This document shows, in pieces, positions 44,501-54,691 of a stretch of 64,000 bases of DNA. Position 1 is the stretch's first letter, and every line of letters starts with the position of its first letter. Source of the stretch: Streptomyces sp. NRRL F-2664 (GTDB taxonomy: Bacteria; Actinomycetota; Actinomycetes; Streptomycetales; Streptomycetaceae); the NCBI RefSeq assembly GCF_000719345.1, contig NZ_JOFX01000009.1, forward strand, positions 1-64,000. The letters run 5' to 3'. Both the position numbers and the translations under genes were made by a program. The notes under the pieces are model-generated. The model was not told where the DNA came from. It did not search any database and saw only the letters and a program-made list of their open reading frames with translations.

Positions 44501-46970
44501 GGCGCGCCAGAGTGGACAGGGCGCGTCCGGGTCCGGCCTCCAGGGTGGTGAGCCGCCGGCCGTCCAGGAGCCGCGCCAGCGCGGGACCGAACAGCACCGG
44601 GGCGGTCAACTGGCCCGCCCAGAAAGCGGGGTCGACGGCCTGGGCGTCGGTCATCGGCAGGCCCGTGGCAGCCGAGACCACCGGGATCCGGGGCGCTGAG
44701 AGGGACACCCCGTCGAACGCCTCCAGGAAGCGTTCGGCGGCCGGTGCCATGGCCGGGCTGTGGAAGGCGTGCGAGGTCGCGAGGAGCGTGCACCGCACGC
44801 CGTCCGCGGCCAGCCGGGCCTCCACGGCCGCGACCGCCTCCGCGGGCCCCGCGAGGACGCTCTGGCGGGGGCCGTTCACGGCCGCCAGCACCACACCGTC
44901 CGCGAGCAGCTCCCGGGCCTCGCGCTCGCCCAGGGACACCGCGAGCATCGATCCGGCGGGCATGGCCTGCATGGCCTGCGCCCGCGCGGTGACCAGCCGC
45001 AGTCCGTCCTCCAGTCCCGTCACGCCCGCCACCACGGCGGCCACCAGCTCACCGACGCTGTGGCCGAGCAGCGCGACGGGGGACACGCCCCACGCCCGCC
45101 ACATCGCGGCCAGCGAGACGCCGACCGACGCCAGCACCGGCTGCGCGTACTCGGTGCGCCGCAGCAGTTCGGCGGAGTGCGGCCCGCGCCACACCGGTTC
45201 GAGGTCGAGTCCGAGCCCCGCCACGGTGTCCAGGCACCGGCGCATCGTCTCCGTGAACGTCGCGTCGTACCCCATCAGCCCGGCGGCCGCCTCCGGCCGC
45301 TGCGAGCCCTGCCCGGGGAACAGCAGGGCGACCGGGCGGGCGGCCGCCTCCTGCGCCGGGCGGATCACGCCGCGCCCCTCTGCGTCGCAGAGCAGGTCCA
45401 CCGCCTCGCGCGCCGATCCGGCGACGGCCGCCCGGCGCTCCCGGTGCGCGGTCCGCCCGCCCCGCAGCGTCGAGACGGTGTCCACGAAGGCGTCCTCGCC
45501 CCGCCAGGTGAGGTGCCGGGCGAGCCGTGCCCGGACCTCCGCCTCGGCCGGTTCCGTACGCGCCGACCAGACGAGCAGTTCGGGCCCGTCGGCCGGGGTG
45601 CCGGGCGGGGCCGGGGGCCCCTGCTCCAGCAGCACGTGCGCGTTGGTGCCGCCCACGCCGAACGAACTCACGGCGGCGGTCCTCGGCCGCCCGTCCCCGT
45701 CCGGCCAGGCATCGCGCCGGCCCACGACCCGGAACGGGGTCGCCTCCAGATTCAGCTTCGGATTGGGCTCGGTGAAGTGCACCGTGGGCACCAGCTCGCC
45801 GTGCTCCAGGCACAGGACCGTCTTGACGAGTCCCGCGACACCGGCGGCCGGGCCGAGGTGGCCGATGTTCGACTTCACGGACCCGAGGGCCACGCTGCCC
45901 GGGGCGGGCCCGTCGCCGCCGGCCAGGAACCGGTACGCCGAGGTGAGCGCCTCGATCTCGATGGAGTCGCCGATGTCCGTGCCCGTGCCGTGCGCCTCGA
46001 CGTAGTCGATGTCCGCGGGTGACAGCCCGGCGACGGTCATCGCCTCCACGACCGCCCGGGTCTGCCCGTCCACGCCCGGCGCGCTGAAACTGACCCGGTC
46101 CGCACCGTCGTTGGTGACGGCCGAGCCGCGGATCACGGCCCGCACCGGGTCCCCGTCCGCCAGCGCGTCGGCGAGGAGCTTGAGGACGACCACTGCGCCG
46201 CCGTTGCCGAAGACGGTGCCGTTCGCCTTCGCGTCGAAGGGCCGGCACACGCCGTCCTGCGCGTAGATGCTGCCCGGCGCCCAGCGGTAGCCGTGCCCGT
46301 ACGGCAGCTCGATCTCCGTACCGCCCGCGAGGGCGACGTCGCACTCGCCCGAGCGCAGGGCCTCGCACGCCAGGTGCACGGCCACCAGCGAGGTGGAGCA
46401 GGCGGTGGCGACCGACAGTGCGGGCCCGGTCAGCCCCAGCCGGTAGGAGGCGGTGCTGGCGACGTAGTCGTTGTTGTTGTAGATGTCCAGGGACAGGGCA
46501 CCCGCCCGGGCCGCGAGCTCCTTGTTCGCCCGGATGTTGTACTCGGCGTACCGGTTGGAGGCCGCGCCGCCGTACACGCCCACGGTGCCCGGCACGGCGA
46601 AGGCGTCGTACCCGGCGTCCTCCAGGGCCGTGTGCGCCAGCTCCAGGAAGAGCCGCTGCTGCGGGTCGCGCATGGCGGCCTCCCGCGGGGTCATCCCGAA
46701 GAACGCGGCGTCGAACCGGTCGGCGTCCTCCAGCAGCGGCACCCGGCGCACGTAGTGCGGGTCCGCGAGGTGGTGTTCCTCGACGCCTGCGGCCCGCAGC
46801 TCCTCGTCGCCGAGGGTGCTGAAGCAGTCCTCGCCCTCCGAGAGGGCCAGCCAGAACTCCTCCAGGTTCCGCGCCCCGGGGAACCGGCCGGCCATGCCGA
46901 CGATCGCGACGGGTGCGGCGGTCCGGTCGTCGGCCGTCGCGTCCATGTGCTGCTTCTCCGGCTGGTTCAT
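41590..46970 (-). CDS. Type I PKS module KS-AT-KR-DH-ACP, apparent frameshift after KR
   Basis: Domains in order: KS (about residues 18-440; Cys191 in TACSTS, EAHGTGT, NIGH); AT with GHSVGEL and HAFH, the malonyl-CoA type; KR (about 1150-1345) with TGGFGGLG and the Y/N pair in ADYAAANAF; DH with H-x3-G-x4-P (HRFAGRAVLP) and HPALLDSA; and a terminal carrier (LGGDSLS). The reading frame breaks at a run of four G (42929-42932, plus strand); adding one base joins KR to DH smoothly, giving about 1793 residues. As assembled the product would stop being PKS-like after KR, losing DH and ACP. The ATG overlaps the NRPS stop. It extends a chain by one malonyl unit. Confidence 0.9.
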
Positions 46971-49900
46971 CGCTGAGTGGTCCTCTTCTGGTCGTTCATG
47001 CGCCGGCGGACCGCACGCCGCGCCGCGGCCGTACCGGTCAGTGCGGCGCCGGCCGGCGCGGTGGGTGCGGTGGGCCGTGCGGGGCCGGGCGGGCCCGAGG
47101 CGTCGCCGCGCAGGTGTCGGGCGAGCAGCCGCGGGTTGGGGAAGCGGAACAGGTCCACGACCTCGACGGGGAGCCCCCGCGCCCGCAGCCGCTCGTGCAT
47201 GCGCAGCAGCGACAGCGAGGTCAGACCGGCGTCGAAGAAGTTCATGGCCTCTTCCGGGCGGCCGGGTGAGCCGGGTCCCCCGTCCGGTACGCCCGGCCCG
47301 TCACCGAGCTGCTCCCGCAGCGCGGCCACGATCACCTCCTCGGTGTCCGAGGGCGCCGGCCCGGCGAGCGGCGCAGGGTCCGGGGCGGCCGCGGCCAGGG
47401 CCGCCGCGGCGGCGCGGACGTCGGCCTTGCCGTTGTGGTCGAGCGGGAGCTCCTCCAGGACGGCGATCCGGTGCGGGACCGCCCACGCCGGGAGCACGGA
47501 CTCCAGCTCGTGGCGCAGCTCCTCCCCGAGCAGGGGACCCGCCCCGGGCGCCGCGACGAAGGCGGTGATCTCCGTCCCGGACACCACGACGGCGCACTGC
47601 GACACCGCCCCGTGCGCGCGCAACGCGGCCTCGACCTCGGCCGGTTCGAGCCGGTGGCCGCCGACCGACACCTGCCGGTCGCGCCGCCCGACGAACTCGA
47701 TCAGCCCGTCGGGCGTGTACCGGCCGAGGTCACCGGTGCGGTACGCCGTCACCCCGGGCTGCCCGTACGGATCCGGCACGAACGGCGAGGGCTCCTGCTC
47801 CGGGCTGGTACCGGTCGCCAGTCCGCGCCCGCGCACGACGATCTCCCCGAGCTGTCCGACGCCCGCCCCCTCCACGAGCAGTTCGCGCCAGGGGCTGTGG
47901 GCGGCCAGCGGCACACCCGCCCGGTCGCGGCGGCGCCGGACGGGGTCGCGGGCCGGGTCGCGCCAGCGCAGCCAGGAGCTCAACTGGGGGGTCTCGGTGG
48001 TCCCGTAGCCGTGGTGGATCTCCGCGGCCGGGGCGACGCGCCGCAGCTCCCGCGCCACCGGGTCGGTGAGCAGCGCCCCGGAGAGCACCACGTGCCGCAG
48101 CCGGTCGAGGCGCCGGCCGGCACCGCGCGCCGCCGACGCGAGCAGCTGCGCCAGGCCCGGGGTGGCGTGCACGGCCGTGATCCGCTGCTGCGCCAGCAGT
48201 TCCACGAGCGCCTCGGGCCCGGCGCCCGCCGCCGGGAGGTGGAGGGCGGCGCCGGTGGTGAGCGGGACCAGGACGTCGCGGAGCACCGGGTCGTGGCCCG
48301 GCGCGGACAGCATCAGGAACCGGTCCTCGGGACCGGTCCCGAACTCCTCCCGGTACCAGTGCAGTGCCTCGGGCAGGGCCTCGCGCGGCGCGAACACCAC
48401 GCTCGGCTCCCCGGTCGTGCCCGACGTGCACAGGGCGTGGCCCCAGTCCAGGGCCTGCGCAGCGGTGGTCGGACGCGGCAGGTCCGGCCCGGTCAGCACC
48501 GGCACCGGCCAGTCGGCGCCGCCGCCGGCGAGCACCGCCTCGGCGCCGGAACCGGCGAGCGCCGCCCGCAGCCGGCGGGCCGGGAGGGCCGCGTCCACCA
48601 GGGCCACGGAGCACGCGCAGTGCCAGGCCGCCAGCAGTTCGACGACCGTTGCGGGCGACCGGTCGCCCGGCAGCAGCACGGCGCGGCCCGCCCAGCCGGC
48701 CGCGCGCAGGGCCTGCGCGCGCGCCGTGACCCGGCCGTGCAGCTCCGCGTACGTCATCCGCCCGCCGGGGTGGCTGATCGCCACCCGGTCGGCGTGCTGG
48801 GCGGCCGCCCGGTCGAAGGCCTCGGCCACGCCGGTGAGGGCCGGACGCGGGACCGGGCCGAGGGCCGGCCGGTCGCCGCCCAGCCGCCAGCCGGCCGGGG
48901 CCCGCCCGGGATCCGCGGGAGCTTCCCGCAGGAGCCGTACCACCTGGCCGAGCAGGTGCCGGGCGGTCTCGGCGTCGAAGACGTCCAGGGCGTGCACCAG
49001 CCGGAGCCGGTAGCCGGACTCCCCGTCGCGGTGCAGGTACAGGCCCAGGTCGAACAGGGAGCCGGTGGTGTCCGGATCCACGGGCACGGCCGGCACCCCG
49101 TCGAAGGAGGGGGCCGCTGCGGCGTGCGTGAGGTCGTTGAACCAGATCTGGTGCAGGGGGTTGCGGCTGAGGTTGCGGGGGAGGCCCAGTGCCCGGACGA
49201 TCTCCTCGAAGTCGGCGCCGGCGTGGCCGTGGGCGTCGACCATCGTGTCGGAGACCTGGCGGACCAGCGCGGAGAAGCTCTCCGCGGACCCCACGTCGAC
49301 CCGCACCGGCAGTGTGTCGATCAGGAACCCGATGACGTCCTCGCTGGGACCTCCGTCACGGGAGGACCACGGGACGCCGACGACGACCTCCCCCTGACCG
49401 CTCCACGAGGTCAGCACGGTGGCGAAGGCCGCGAGCACCACGGCGACCGGAGTGACCCCGGTACCGCGCGCCACCTCGTCCAGCAGCCGCGCCTGCGCAC
49501 CGCCCACCACGGCGTCCACGGCTCCGCCCCCGAAGGTGGTCACCGCCGGGCGGCGCGCCTGGAAGGGCAGCCCGTGCGTGCGCGGCGCGTCGCGGAGCCG
49601 GTCCACCCAGTACGCGAGGTCCGCCTGCCGCTGCGCGGGGTCCTCCCGGCCCGCCCGGTCCACCAGCAGGTCGCCGAAGTGCGGCGCCTCCTGCGCCGGC
49701 GGGAAGCCGCTGTACGCGGCCGCCAGTTCGGCGAGGAAGACGTCCACCGAGCGCTGGTCGGCGACGGCGTGGTGCAGTACGGCGACCAGGCAGCCGTCAC
49801 CGTCGCCGCCCTGCGCGTACAGGACCCGCAGCAGCGGGGCGCGGTCGACGGGCAGCGGCTCGGCCGCGGCCCGGGCCGCCAGCGCCCGGCACCGCTCCTC

Positions 49901-52063
49901 GGTCAGGGACCCGTCCACCACCCGGGTCTCCAGCGGCGGTTCCACCCGCTCGGCGACCGCCTGGTACGGCCCCGACGCGTCGCTCAGGAGGGCCGTGCGC
50001 AGGGACTCGTGCCGCTGCACGACCACGGTCAGCGCCTCGTGCAGCCGGCCCGTGTCGAGGCCGCCCGCGATGCGCACCGCGGCGACGACGTTGTAGGCGC
50101 TCAGCCGCGGATAGAGCTGCTCCATCAGCCACAGCCGGCGCTGCCCGCCGGAGACGGGCGCGCGGGCCGGGTCGGGCCGCCGCGGCAGGACGCCGCCGGC
50201 CGGCCCGGTGGCGGCCGGGCCGGCCGCGGCGGCCGCGCGCCGGCGCAGACCGGCCAGGGTGATCCGCTCGCGCAGCAGTTCCGCGAGGGTGACCCGAAGG
50301 CCGTACGAGCGCAGCAGCTCCCCGCGCAGCCGGACGGCGGCAAGGCTGTGCCCGCCCAGCGCCAGGAAGTCGGCGTCCTCGTCGACGGAGTCCAGTCCGA
50401 GCGCCTGCGCCCAGAGCCGGGCCAGCGGGTCGCCCCCTGCGACGGCGGCCGCGGGGGCGTCGGCCAGGGGCGCGAGGAGGGCTGCCGCCCGCTGCCGCAG
50501 CAGCACCCGGTCCTGCTTGCCGCTGCGGGTCAGCGGCATCGTCTCCAGGGCGACGAAGTGCGAGGGGACGTAGGCGGAGGGCAGCCGGGCGGCGACGTGG
50601 GCGCGGCACTCCTCCTGCCAGTCCGCCCCGCCGGACGCGCCCCCGGGATCCGCGCCGTGCGGGCGGACGAACGCGACGAGGCGGGGCGCCCCTTCACCGG
50701 CGGCGACCACGGCGCACTCGTCGACCCCGGGGTGCTCGCGCAGGACGCTCTCGACCTCGCCGGGTTCCACGCGCACGCCCCGGATCTTGACCTGCTCGTC
50801 GATCCGGCCGTGGTAGCGGATCTGCCCGTCCACCACGCGGACCAGGTCGCCCGTCCGGTAGACGCGGTCCAGGCCGCTGCCCTCGGGGGCGGGGACGAAC
50901 ACCCGCTCCGTCAGATCGGGACGACCGAGGTAGCCGAGCGCCAACGGCACCCCGCCGATGCACAGTTCACCCGCCTCCCCCTCGGCGACGGGCCGCCCCT
51001 GCCCGTCCAGCACCAGGAGCTCGCAGTTGTCGACGGCCCGCCCGATGGGCACGTCGTCGATCAGCGAGGGATCCTCGGGGCTGTCCCAGTAGGTGACCTC
51101 GATCGACGCCTCGGTGGGACCGTAGAGGTTGTGCAGCCGCGCGGGCAGCGTCTTCACGCACGTCCGCGCCAGGGCCGCCGGCAGCGCCTCGCCGCTGCAG
51201 AACACGTGCCGCAGGCTGGTGCAGTCCGCGGCGTCCGGCCAGCGCAGGAACTCGTCCAGCATCGAGGGCACGAAGTGGCAGACGGTGACCCGGTGTTCGG
51301 TCACCGCCTTCAGGATCGCGGCCGGGTCGGCGTGCTCACCGGGGGCGAGCAGGACGAGCCGCGCGCCGACGATCAGCGGCCAGTAGATCTCCCAGCCGGA
51401 CACGTCGAAGGTGTAGGGGGTCTTCTGCAGGACGCTGTCCCCGGCGGTCAGCCCGTAGTGGCGCTGCCCCCACAGGAGCCGGTTGGTCACGCCGCCGCTC
51501 GGCACCACGACCCCCTTGGGCGTGCCCGTGGAACCGGAGGTGAAGATGATGTTGACCGGCTGGTCGGGGGCGACGGGCCGCAGCGGTTGCGGCAGGTGGG
51601 CCGGGTCGGGACCGGCGGCCAGCGGCTCCACGTCCAGCAGGGCGACCCCCTCCGGCCCCCGCCAGCCGGCCAGTGCCGCGGTGGTTCCCACGACCAGGTC
51701 CGGCCGGGCGGTGTCCAGGATCAGCGCGAGCCGCTCGGCCGACTCGTCGGTGGCCAGCGGCAGGTAGGGCAGTCCGGCTTTCAGCACGCCGAGCAGCGCG
51801 GCCACCATGTACGGGCCGCGGTCCGCCAGCACCCCGACGGGCCGGTCCTCGGACGGGCCGCGCCGCAGGAGTTCGGCGGCGAGGCGGTCGGACACCTCCT
51901 CCAGCCGGCGGTAGGTCCAGGTCTCCCCGGCGCCCGTGCACGCCACGGCGTCGGGCGTGCGCTCGGTCGCGGAGCGGATCAGGCCCGGGATGCCGTACGG
52001 CGCGGGATGGTCGACGGACGGTCCGCGCAGCGCGCGGACCGTCCGGTCGCAATGGTGGTCCAT
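46967..52063 (-). CDS. NRPS: A(Ser) - PCP - C - A (Lys2-like) - PCP
   Basis: This 1698-residue enzyme starts directly with an A domain (about 20-500; NIIFTSGSTG, TFDVSGWEIYW). Its code reads D-V-W-H-F-S-L-I-E-K, close to serine codes such as EntF. Then come a PCP (LGGHSLAA, about 571), a C domain with an intact HHxxxD (HHAVADQ, about 764), a second A domain (about 1075-1560) with TSGTTGEPS and P-G-H-D-P-V-L-R-D, which resembles the aminoadipate-reductase (Lys2) branch, and a final PCP (AGLTSLSL). There is no initial C domain and no TE, so it may start the chain and hand on to the PKS encoded next. GGGGGA precedes the ATG at 52063. Confidence 0.9.
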   Translation of the reverse strand: MDHHCDRTVRALRGPSVDHPAPYGIPGLIRSATERTPDAVACTGAGETWTYRRLEEVSDRLAAELLRRGPSEDRPVGVLADRGPYMVAALLGVLKAGLPYLPLATDESAERLALILDTARPDLVVGTTAALAGWRGPEGVALLDVEPLAAGPDPAHLPQPLRPVAPDQPVNIIFTSGSTGTPKGVVVPSGGVTNRLLWGQRHYGLTAGDSVLQKTPYTFDVSGWEIYWPLIVGARLVLLAPGEHADPAAILKAVTEHRVTVCHFVPSMLDEFLRWPDAADCTSLRHVFCSGEALPAALARTCVKTLPARLHNLYGPTEASIEVTYWDSPEDPSLIDDVPIGRAVDNCELLVLDGQGRPVAEGEAGELCIGGVPLALGYLGRPDLTERVFVPAPEGSGLDRVYRTGDLVRVVDGQIRYHGRIDEQVKIRGVRVEPGEVESVLREHPGVDECAVVAAGEGAPRLVAFVRPHGADPGGASGGADWQEECRAHVAARLPSAYVPSHFVALETMPLTRSGKQDRVLLRQRAAALLAPLADAPAAAVAGGDPLARLWAQALGLDSVDEDADFLALGGHSLAAVRLRGELLRSYGLRVTLAELLRERITLAGLRRRAAAAAGPAATGPAGGVLPRRPDPARAPVSGGQRRLWLMEQLYPRLSAYNVVAAVRIAGGLDTGRLHEALTVVVQRHESLRTALLSDASGPYQAVAERVEPPLETRVVDGSLTEERCRALAARAAAEPLPVDRAPLLRVLYAQGGDGDGCLVAVLHHAVADQRSVDVFLAELAAAYSGFPPAQEAPHFGDLLVDRAGREDPAQRQADLAYWVDRLRDAPRTHGLPFQARRPAVTTFGGGAVDAVVGGAQARLLDEVARGTGVTPVAVVLAAFATVLTSWSGQGEVVVGVPWSSRDGGPSEDVIGFLIDTLPVRVDVGSAESFSALVRQVSDTMVDAHGHAGADFEEIVRALGLPRNLSRNPLHQIWFNDLTHAAAAPSFDGVPAVPVDPDTTGSLFDLGLYLHRDGESGYRLRLVHALDVFDAETARHLLGQVVRLLREAPADPGRAPAGWRLGGDRPALGPVPRPALTGVAEAFDRAAAQHADRVAISHPGGRMTYAELHGRVTARAQALRAAGWAGRAVLLPGDRSPATVVELLAAWHCACSVALVDAALPARRLRAALAGSGAEAVLAGGGADWPVPVLTGPDLPRPTTAAQALDWGHALCTSGTTGEPSVVFAPREALPEALHWYREEFGTGPEDRFLMLSAPGHDPVLRDVLVPLTTGAALHLPAAGAGPEALVELLAQQRITAVHATPGLAQLLASAARGAGRRLDRLRHVVLSGALLTDPVARELRRVAPAAEIHHGYGTTETPQLSSWLRWRDPARDPVRRRRDRAGVPLAAHSPWRELLVEGAGVGQLGEIVVRGRGLATGTSPEQEPSPFVPDPYGQPGVTAYRTGDLGRYTPDGLIEFVGRRDRQVSVGGHRLEPAEVEAALRAHGAVSQCAVVVSGTEITAFVAAPGAGPLLGEELRHELESVLPAWAVPHRIAVLEELPLDHNGKADVRAAAAALAAAAPDPAPLAGPAPSDTEEVIVAALREQLGDGPGVPDGGPGSPGRPEEAMNFFDAGLTSLSLLRMHERLRARGLPVEVVDLFRFPNPRLLARHLRGDASGPPGPARPTAPTAPAGAALTGTAAARRAVRRRMNDQKRTTQR

Positions 52064-52125
52064 CTCGGAATTCCCCCGTTGCAGAAACAAGTCGGAAGCC
52101 GGCTCGTGGATGGTGGCGGCGGTGC

Positions 52126-53343
52126 TCAGACACGCCAGGCGGACACGGCCGTGAGCGCCTGCTCCAGGTTCAGCCGCGGGTCGCACAGCGGTCCGGGCCG
52201 CCCGTCGAGCCCGCCGATGCCGCCGGCGTCGGCCACGCACTCCAGCACGTCGTCCGGCGTGGCCTCCAGGTGCAGACCACCGGCGGTCCCGCCGGCGGAC
52301 GCCACGGCCTGCCGGAACCCCCGGACCTCGCGGACGACCTCCTCGACGAAGCGGGTCTTGCGGCCGGCCGCGGTGGTGACGGTGTTGCCGTGCATCGGGT
52401 CGCACATCCACACCACGGGATGCCCCGCCCGGCGTACGCACTCCACCAGCGCGGGCAGGTGGTCCCGTACCGCCGCCGCCCCCTGGCGGGCGATGAGGGT
52501 GAGCCGGCCGGGCCGCCGGTCCGGGTCGAGGAGCCCGCACAGCTCCCGCAGCTGCGCCGGGGTCGTCGCGGGCCCCACCTTGCAGGCGACCGGGTTGTCC
52601 ACGGTGGCGAGGAGTCGTACGTGGGCCCCGCCGGCGGATCGGGTGCGCTCGCCGATCCACGGCCAGTGCGTGGAGGAGAGGAAGGCCCGGCCCGCTCCGT
52701 CCCCGCGGACCAGGGGCAGTTCGTAGTCCAGGACGAGCGCCTCGTGGCTGGTCCAGGTCGAGGAGCGGGTCCAGGCGCTGTCCGGCCGCAGCTCGGCGTG
52801 TACCGACAGGGCCGACCGGTAGCAGTCCGTCAGCCTGCGCGGGTCGTGGACGCGGGCGGCGGCCTCCGGCTCGGGAGCGTTGACCATGTGGCCGCGGAAA
52901 ACCGGGAGTTCGCGGTCCCCGTGGCGTTCGGTGGGCCGCGAGCGCGGCTTGGCGTACTGCCCGGCCATGCGGCCGACCCGCACCGTCGGCCGGCCGGTGA
53001 CCTCCGAGAACGCCGCGGCGAGCACGTCGAGCATGCGGACCTTGGCGCGTACGGCGCCGGGCGTGCTGTCCGCCGGATCCTCCGCGCAGTCGCCGGCCTG
53101 CAGGATGTTCAGGTTGCCGTGGGCGGCCTCGGCGACGAGCTGTCCGAAAGCGCCCACGTCGTCCGGGCCGACCAGGCCCGGCGCGGAGCGCAGTTCCCGG
53201 ACGGCGCCGGGGAGGTCCGCATGGGCGGCCCAGTCGGGCTGCTGCAGGGCGGGCAGCGCGGTGATGTGGTCGAGTGCGTCGGCCGGATACGGTTCTCCGC
53301 CGTACCAGCCCGGTTTGTCGACGAGAGATGTGCCGTGCGGCAT
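52126..53343 (-). CDS. Class II DAHP synthase (3-deoxy-7-phosphoheptulonate synthase)
   Basis: The 405-residue plant-type DAHP synthase condenses PEP with erythrose-4-phosphate, the first shikimate step. Motifs: A-G-D-C-A-E (metal-binding Cys), R-V-G-R-M-A-G-Q-Y-A-K-P-R-S, H-E-A-L-V-L-D-Y-E, H-W-P-W-I-G-E-R-T-R, and M-C-D-P-M-H-G-N-T (metal-binding His). Its presence in a biosynthetic operon implies feedback-free supply of chorismate for the pathway encoded upstream, as seen with phenazine and salinosporamide loci. AGGGGGA precedes the ATG. The NRPS start is only 62 bases downstream on the same strand. Confidence 0.95.
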   Translation of the reverse strand: MPHGTSLVDKPGWYGGEPYPADALDHITALPALQQPDWAAHADLPGAVRELRSAPGLVGPDDVGAFGQLVAEAAHGNLNILQAGDCAEDPADSTPGAVRAKVRMLDVLAAAFSEVTGRPTVRVGRMAGQYAKPRSRPTERHGDRELPVFRGHMVNAPEPEAAARVHDPRRLTDCYRSALSVHAELRPDSAWTRSSTWTSHEALVLDYELPLVRGDGAGRAFLSSTHWPWIGERTRSAGGAHVRLLATVDNPVACKVGPATTPAQLRELCGLLDPDRRPGRLTLIARQGAAAVRDHLPALVECVRRAGHPVVWMCDPMHGNTVTTAAGRKTRFVEEVVREVRGFRQAVASAGGTAGGLHLEATPDDVLECVADAGGIGGLDGRPGPLCDPRLNLEQALTAVSAWRV

Positions 53344-53416
53344 GGTGGTCCCCCTGATGGTGGTGCCGGTGGTGCCGGTGTTGCTGTGCGGCGCGGCCGT
53401 GCGGCGGAGGTCGCCG

Positions 53417-54691
53417 TCATGCGGCCACCTCCCCGGCCGGCAGGTGCGGCGGCGCGGCCGGCTTGACGGTCAGGCGGCGCACGCTGGAGCTGCACAGGGC
53501 GAAGCCGGTGGCCGCGACGACCAGTACGGCCCCGGCCACGAGCGTGGTGTCGATGCCCGCGTGCAGCGCGATCGGGCCCGCCGCCACCTCCCCGAGCGGA
53601 ATGGCCACGAAGGAGCCGAGCGCGTCGTAGGAGTACACCCGGGCCAGCCGCTCCTGCGGAATGTTCTCCTGCAGGGACACGTCCCAGGCGACGGCCAGTT
53701 GTTCCAGCGCCACCCCATTGATGAACATCGCGGCCGCCAGCAGGGCGACGTGCGAGGTCGTCCCGAGAGCGAGCAGCGGCACCGCCTCGAACGCTCCGAC
53801 GGCCGCGCCGATGCGCAGGGCGTGGCGCGGCCGGGTCCGGGCCGCGAGGAATCCGCCCGCGAAGGCGCCGGCCGTCTGCGCGGCCAGCAGCAGTCCCCAG
53901 GTGGTCCGCCCGAAGGACTGGTCGGCGATGGTCGGTCCGAGGACCTGGAGCCCGCCGGCGACCACCGCGTTGATCACGAGGAACTGGAGCACGACCACCC
54001 ACACCCAGGTGCGGGAGGTGAACTCCTTCCACCCGTCGCGCAGTTCGGCCAACGGACGGGCCGGGCCGGCCGGCGCCGCGCTCGCCCCGGCCGTCGTCCG
54101 GAGCCCGGCGAAGGACAACCCCGCCAGCAGGAACACCACCGCGTTGCAGGCGATGCCCCAGCCGGGGCCGGCGAGGCCCACGACGATGCCGCCCGTCGAG
54201 GCACCGAGGACCATGCCCGCGTTGACGGCCATCCGGACGACCGCGTTGGCCGGCCGGATCATCTCGTGCGGGACGGTCTGCGGCACCAGGGCGGCGGCGG
54301 CCGGCAGGGACACCGCCGACACCATGCCGTTGACCACACTGATGACGACCAGCACCGGGATCGAGGCGAAGCCGAACAGCACGCTCGCCGCGATCACGGC
54401 CTGGGCCAGGCCCGCCGCCACGCTCGACCCCTGGAGCACCAGCCGGCGCGGCAGCCGGTCGGCGATCACCCCGCCGAACAGCAGCAGCGCCACGTTGGCG
54501 ACCGACCGCGCTCCCACCACGATTCCCAGGTCGATCAGCGACCCCGTCAGGTCGAGCACCGCGAAGGAGAGCACGATCGGCGCCATCGCGTTGGCGAAGT
54601 AGGTGGCCATGCGCCCGCCCGCGAGGCAGCGGAAGTTCCGCTGCCGGAGCGGGTCCAGCAGGGTGGGGGCGCGGGTGCCGTCGGCGCTCAT
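53417..54691 (-). CDS. MFS exporter
   Basis: The 424-residue 12-helix transporter of the MFS_3/EntS-like group has the loop motif G-G-V-I-A-D-R-L-P-R-R-L-V-L and a G-G-I-V-V-G-L-A-G-P-G-W-G segment. It differs from the exporter at 39.6-40.8 kb but belongs to the same family. Its start overlaps the stop of the ATP-grasp ligase gene (ATGA), which ties it to peptide assembly and suggests that it exports the stravidin-type peptide and gives self-protection. Confidence 0.88.
   Translation of the reverse strand: MSADGTRAPTLLDPLRQRNFRCLAGGRMATYFANAMAPIVLSFAVLDLTGSLIDLGIVVGARSVANVALLLFGGVIADRLPRRLVLQGSSVAAGLAQAVIAASVLFGFASIPVLVVISVVNGMVSAVSLPAAAALVPQTVPHEMIRPANAVVRMAVNAGMVLGASTGGIVVGLAGPGWGIACNAVVFLLAGLSFAGLRTTAGASAAPAGPARPLAELRDGWKEFTSRTWVWVVVLQFLVINAVVAGGLQVLGPTIADQSFGRTTWGLLLAAQTAGAFAGGFLAARTRPRHALRIGAAVGAFEAVPLLALGTTSHVALLAAAMFINGVALEQLAVAWDVSLQENIPQERLARVYSYDALGSFVAIPLGEVAAGPIALHAGIDTTLVAGAVLVVAATGFALCSSSVRRLTVKPAAPPHLPAGEVAA

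Noticed and set aside
52126..53343. Phenazine cluster marker (PhzC-like DAHP synthase)
   Set aside because: No phzA/B, D, E, F or G homologues are present; the enzyme fits general chorismate supply.
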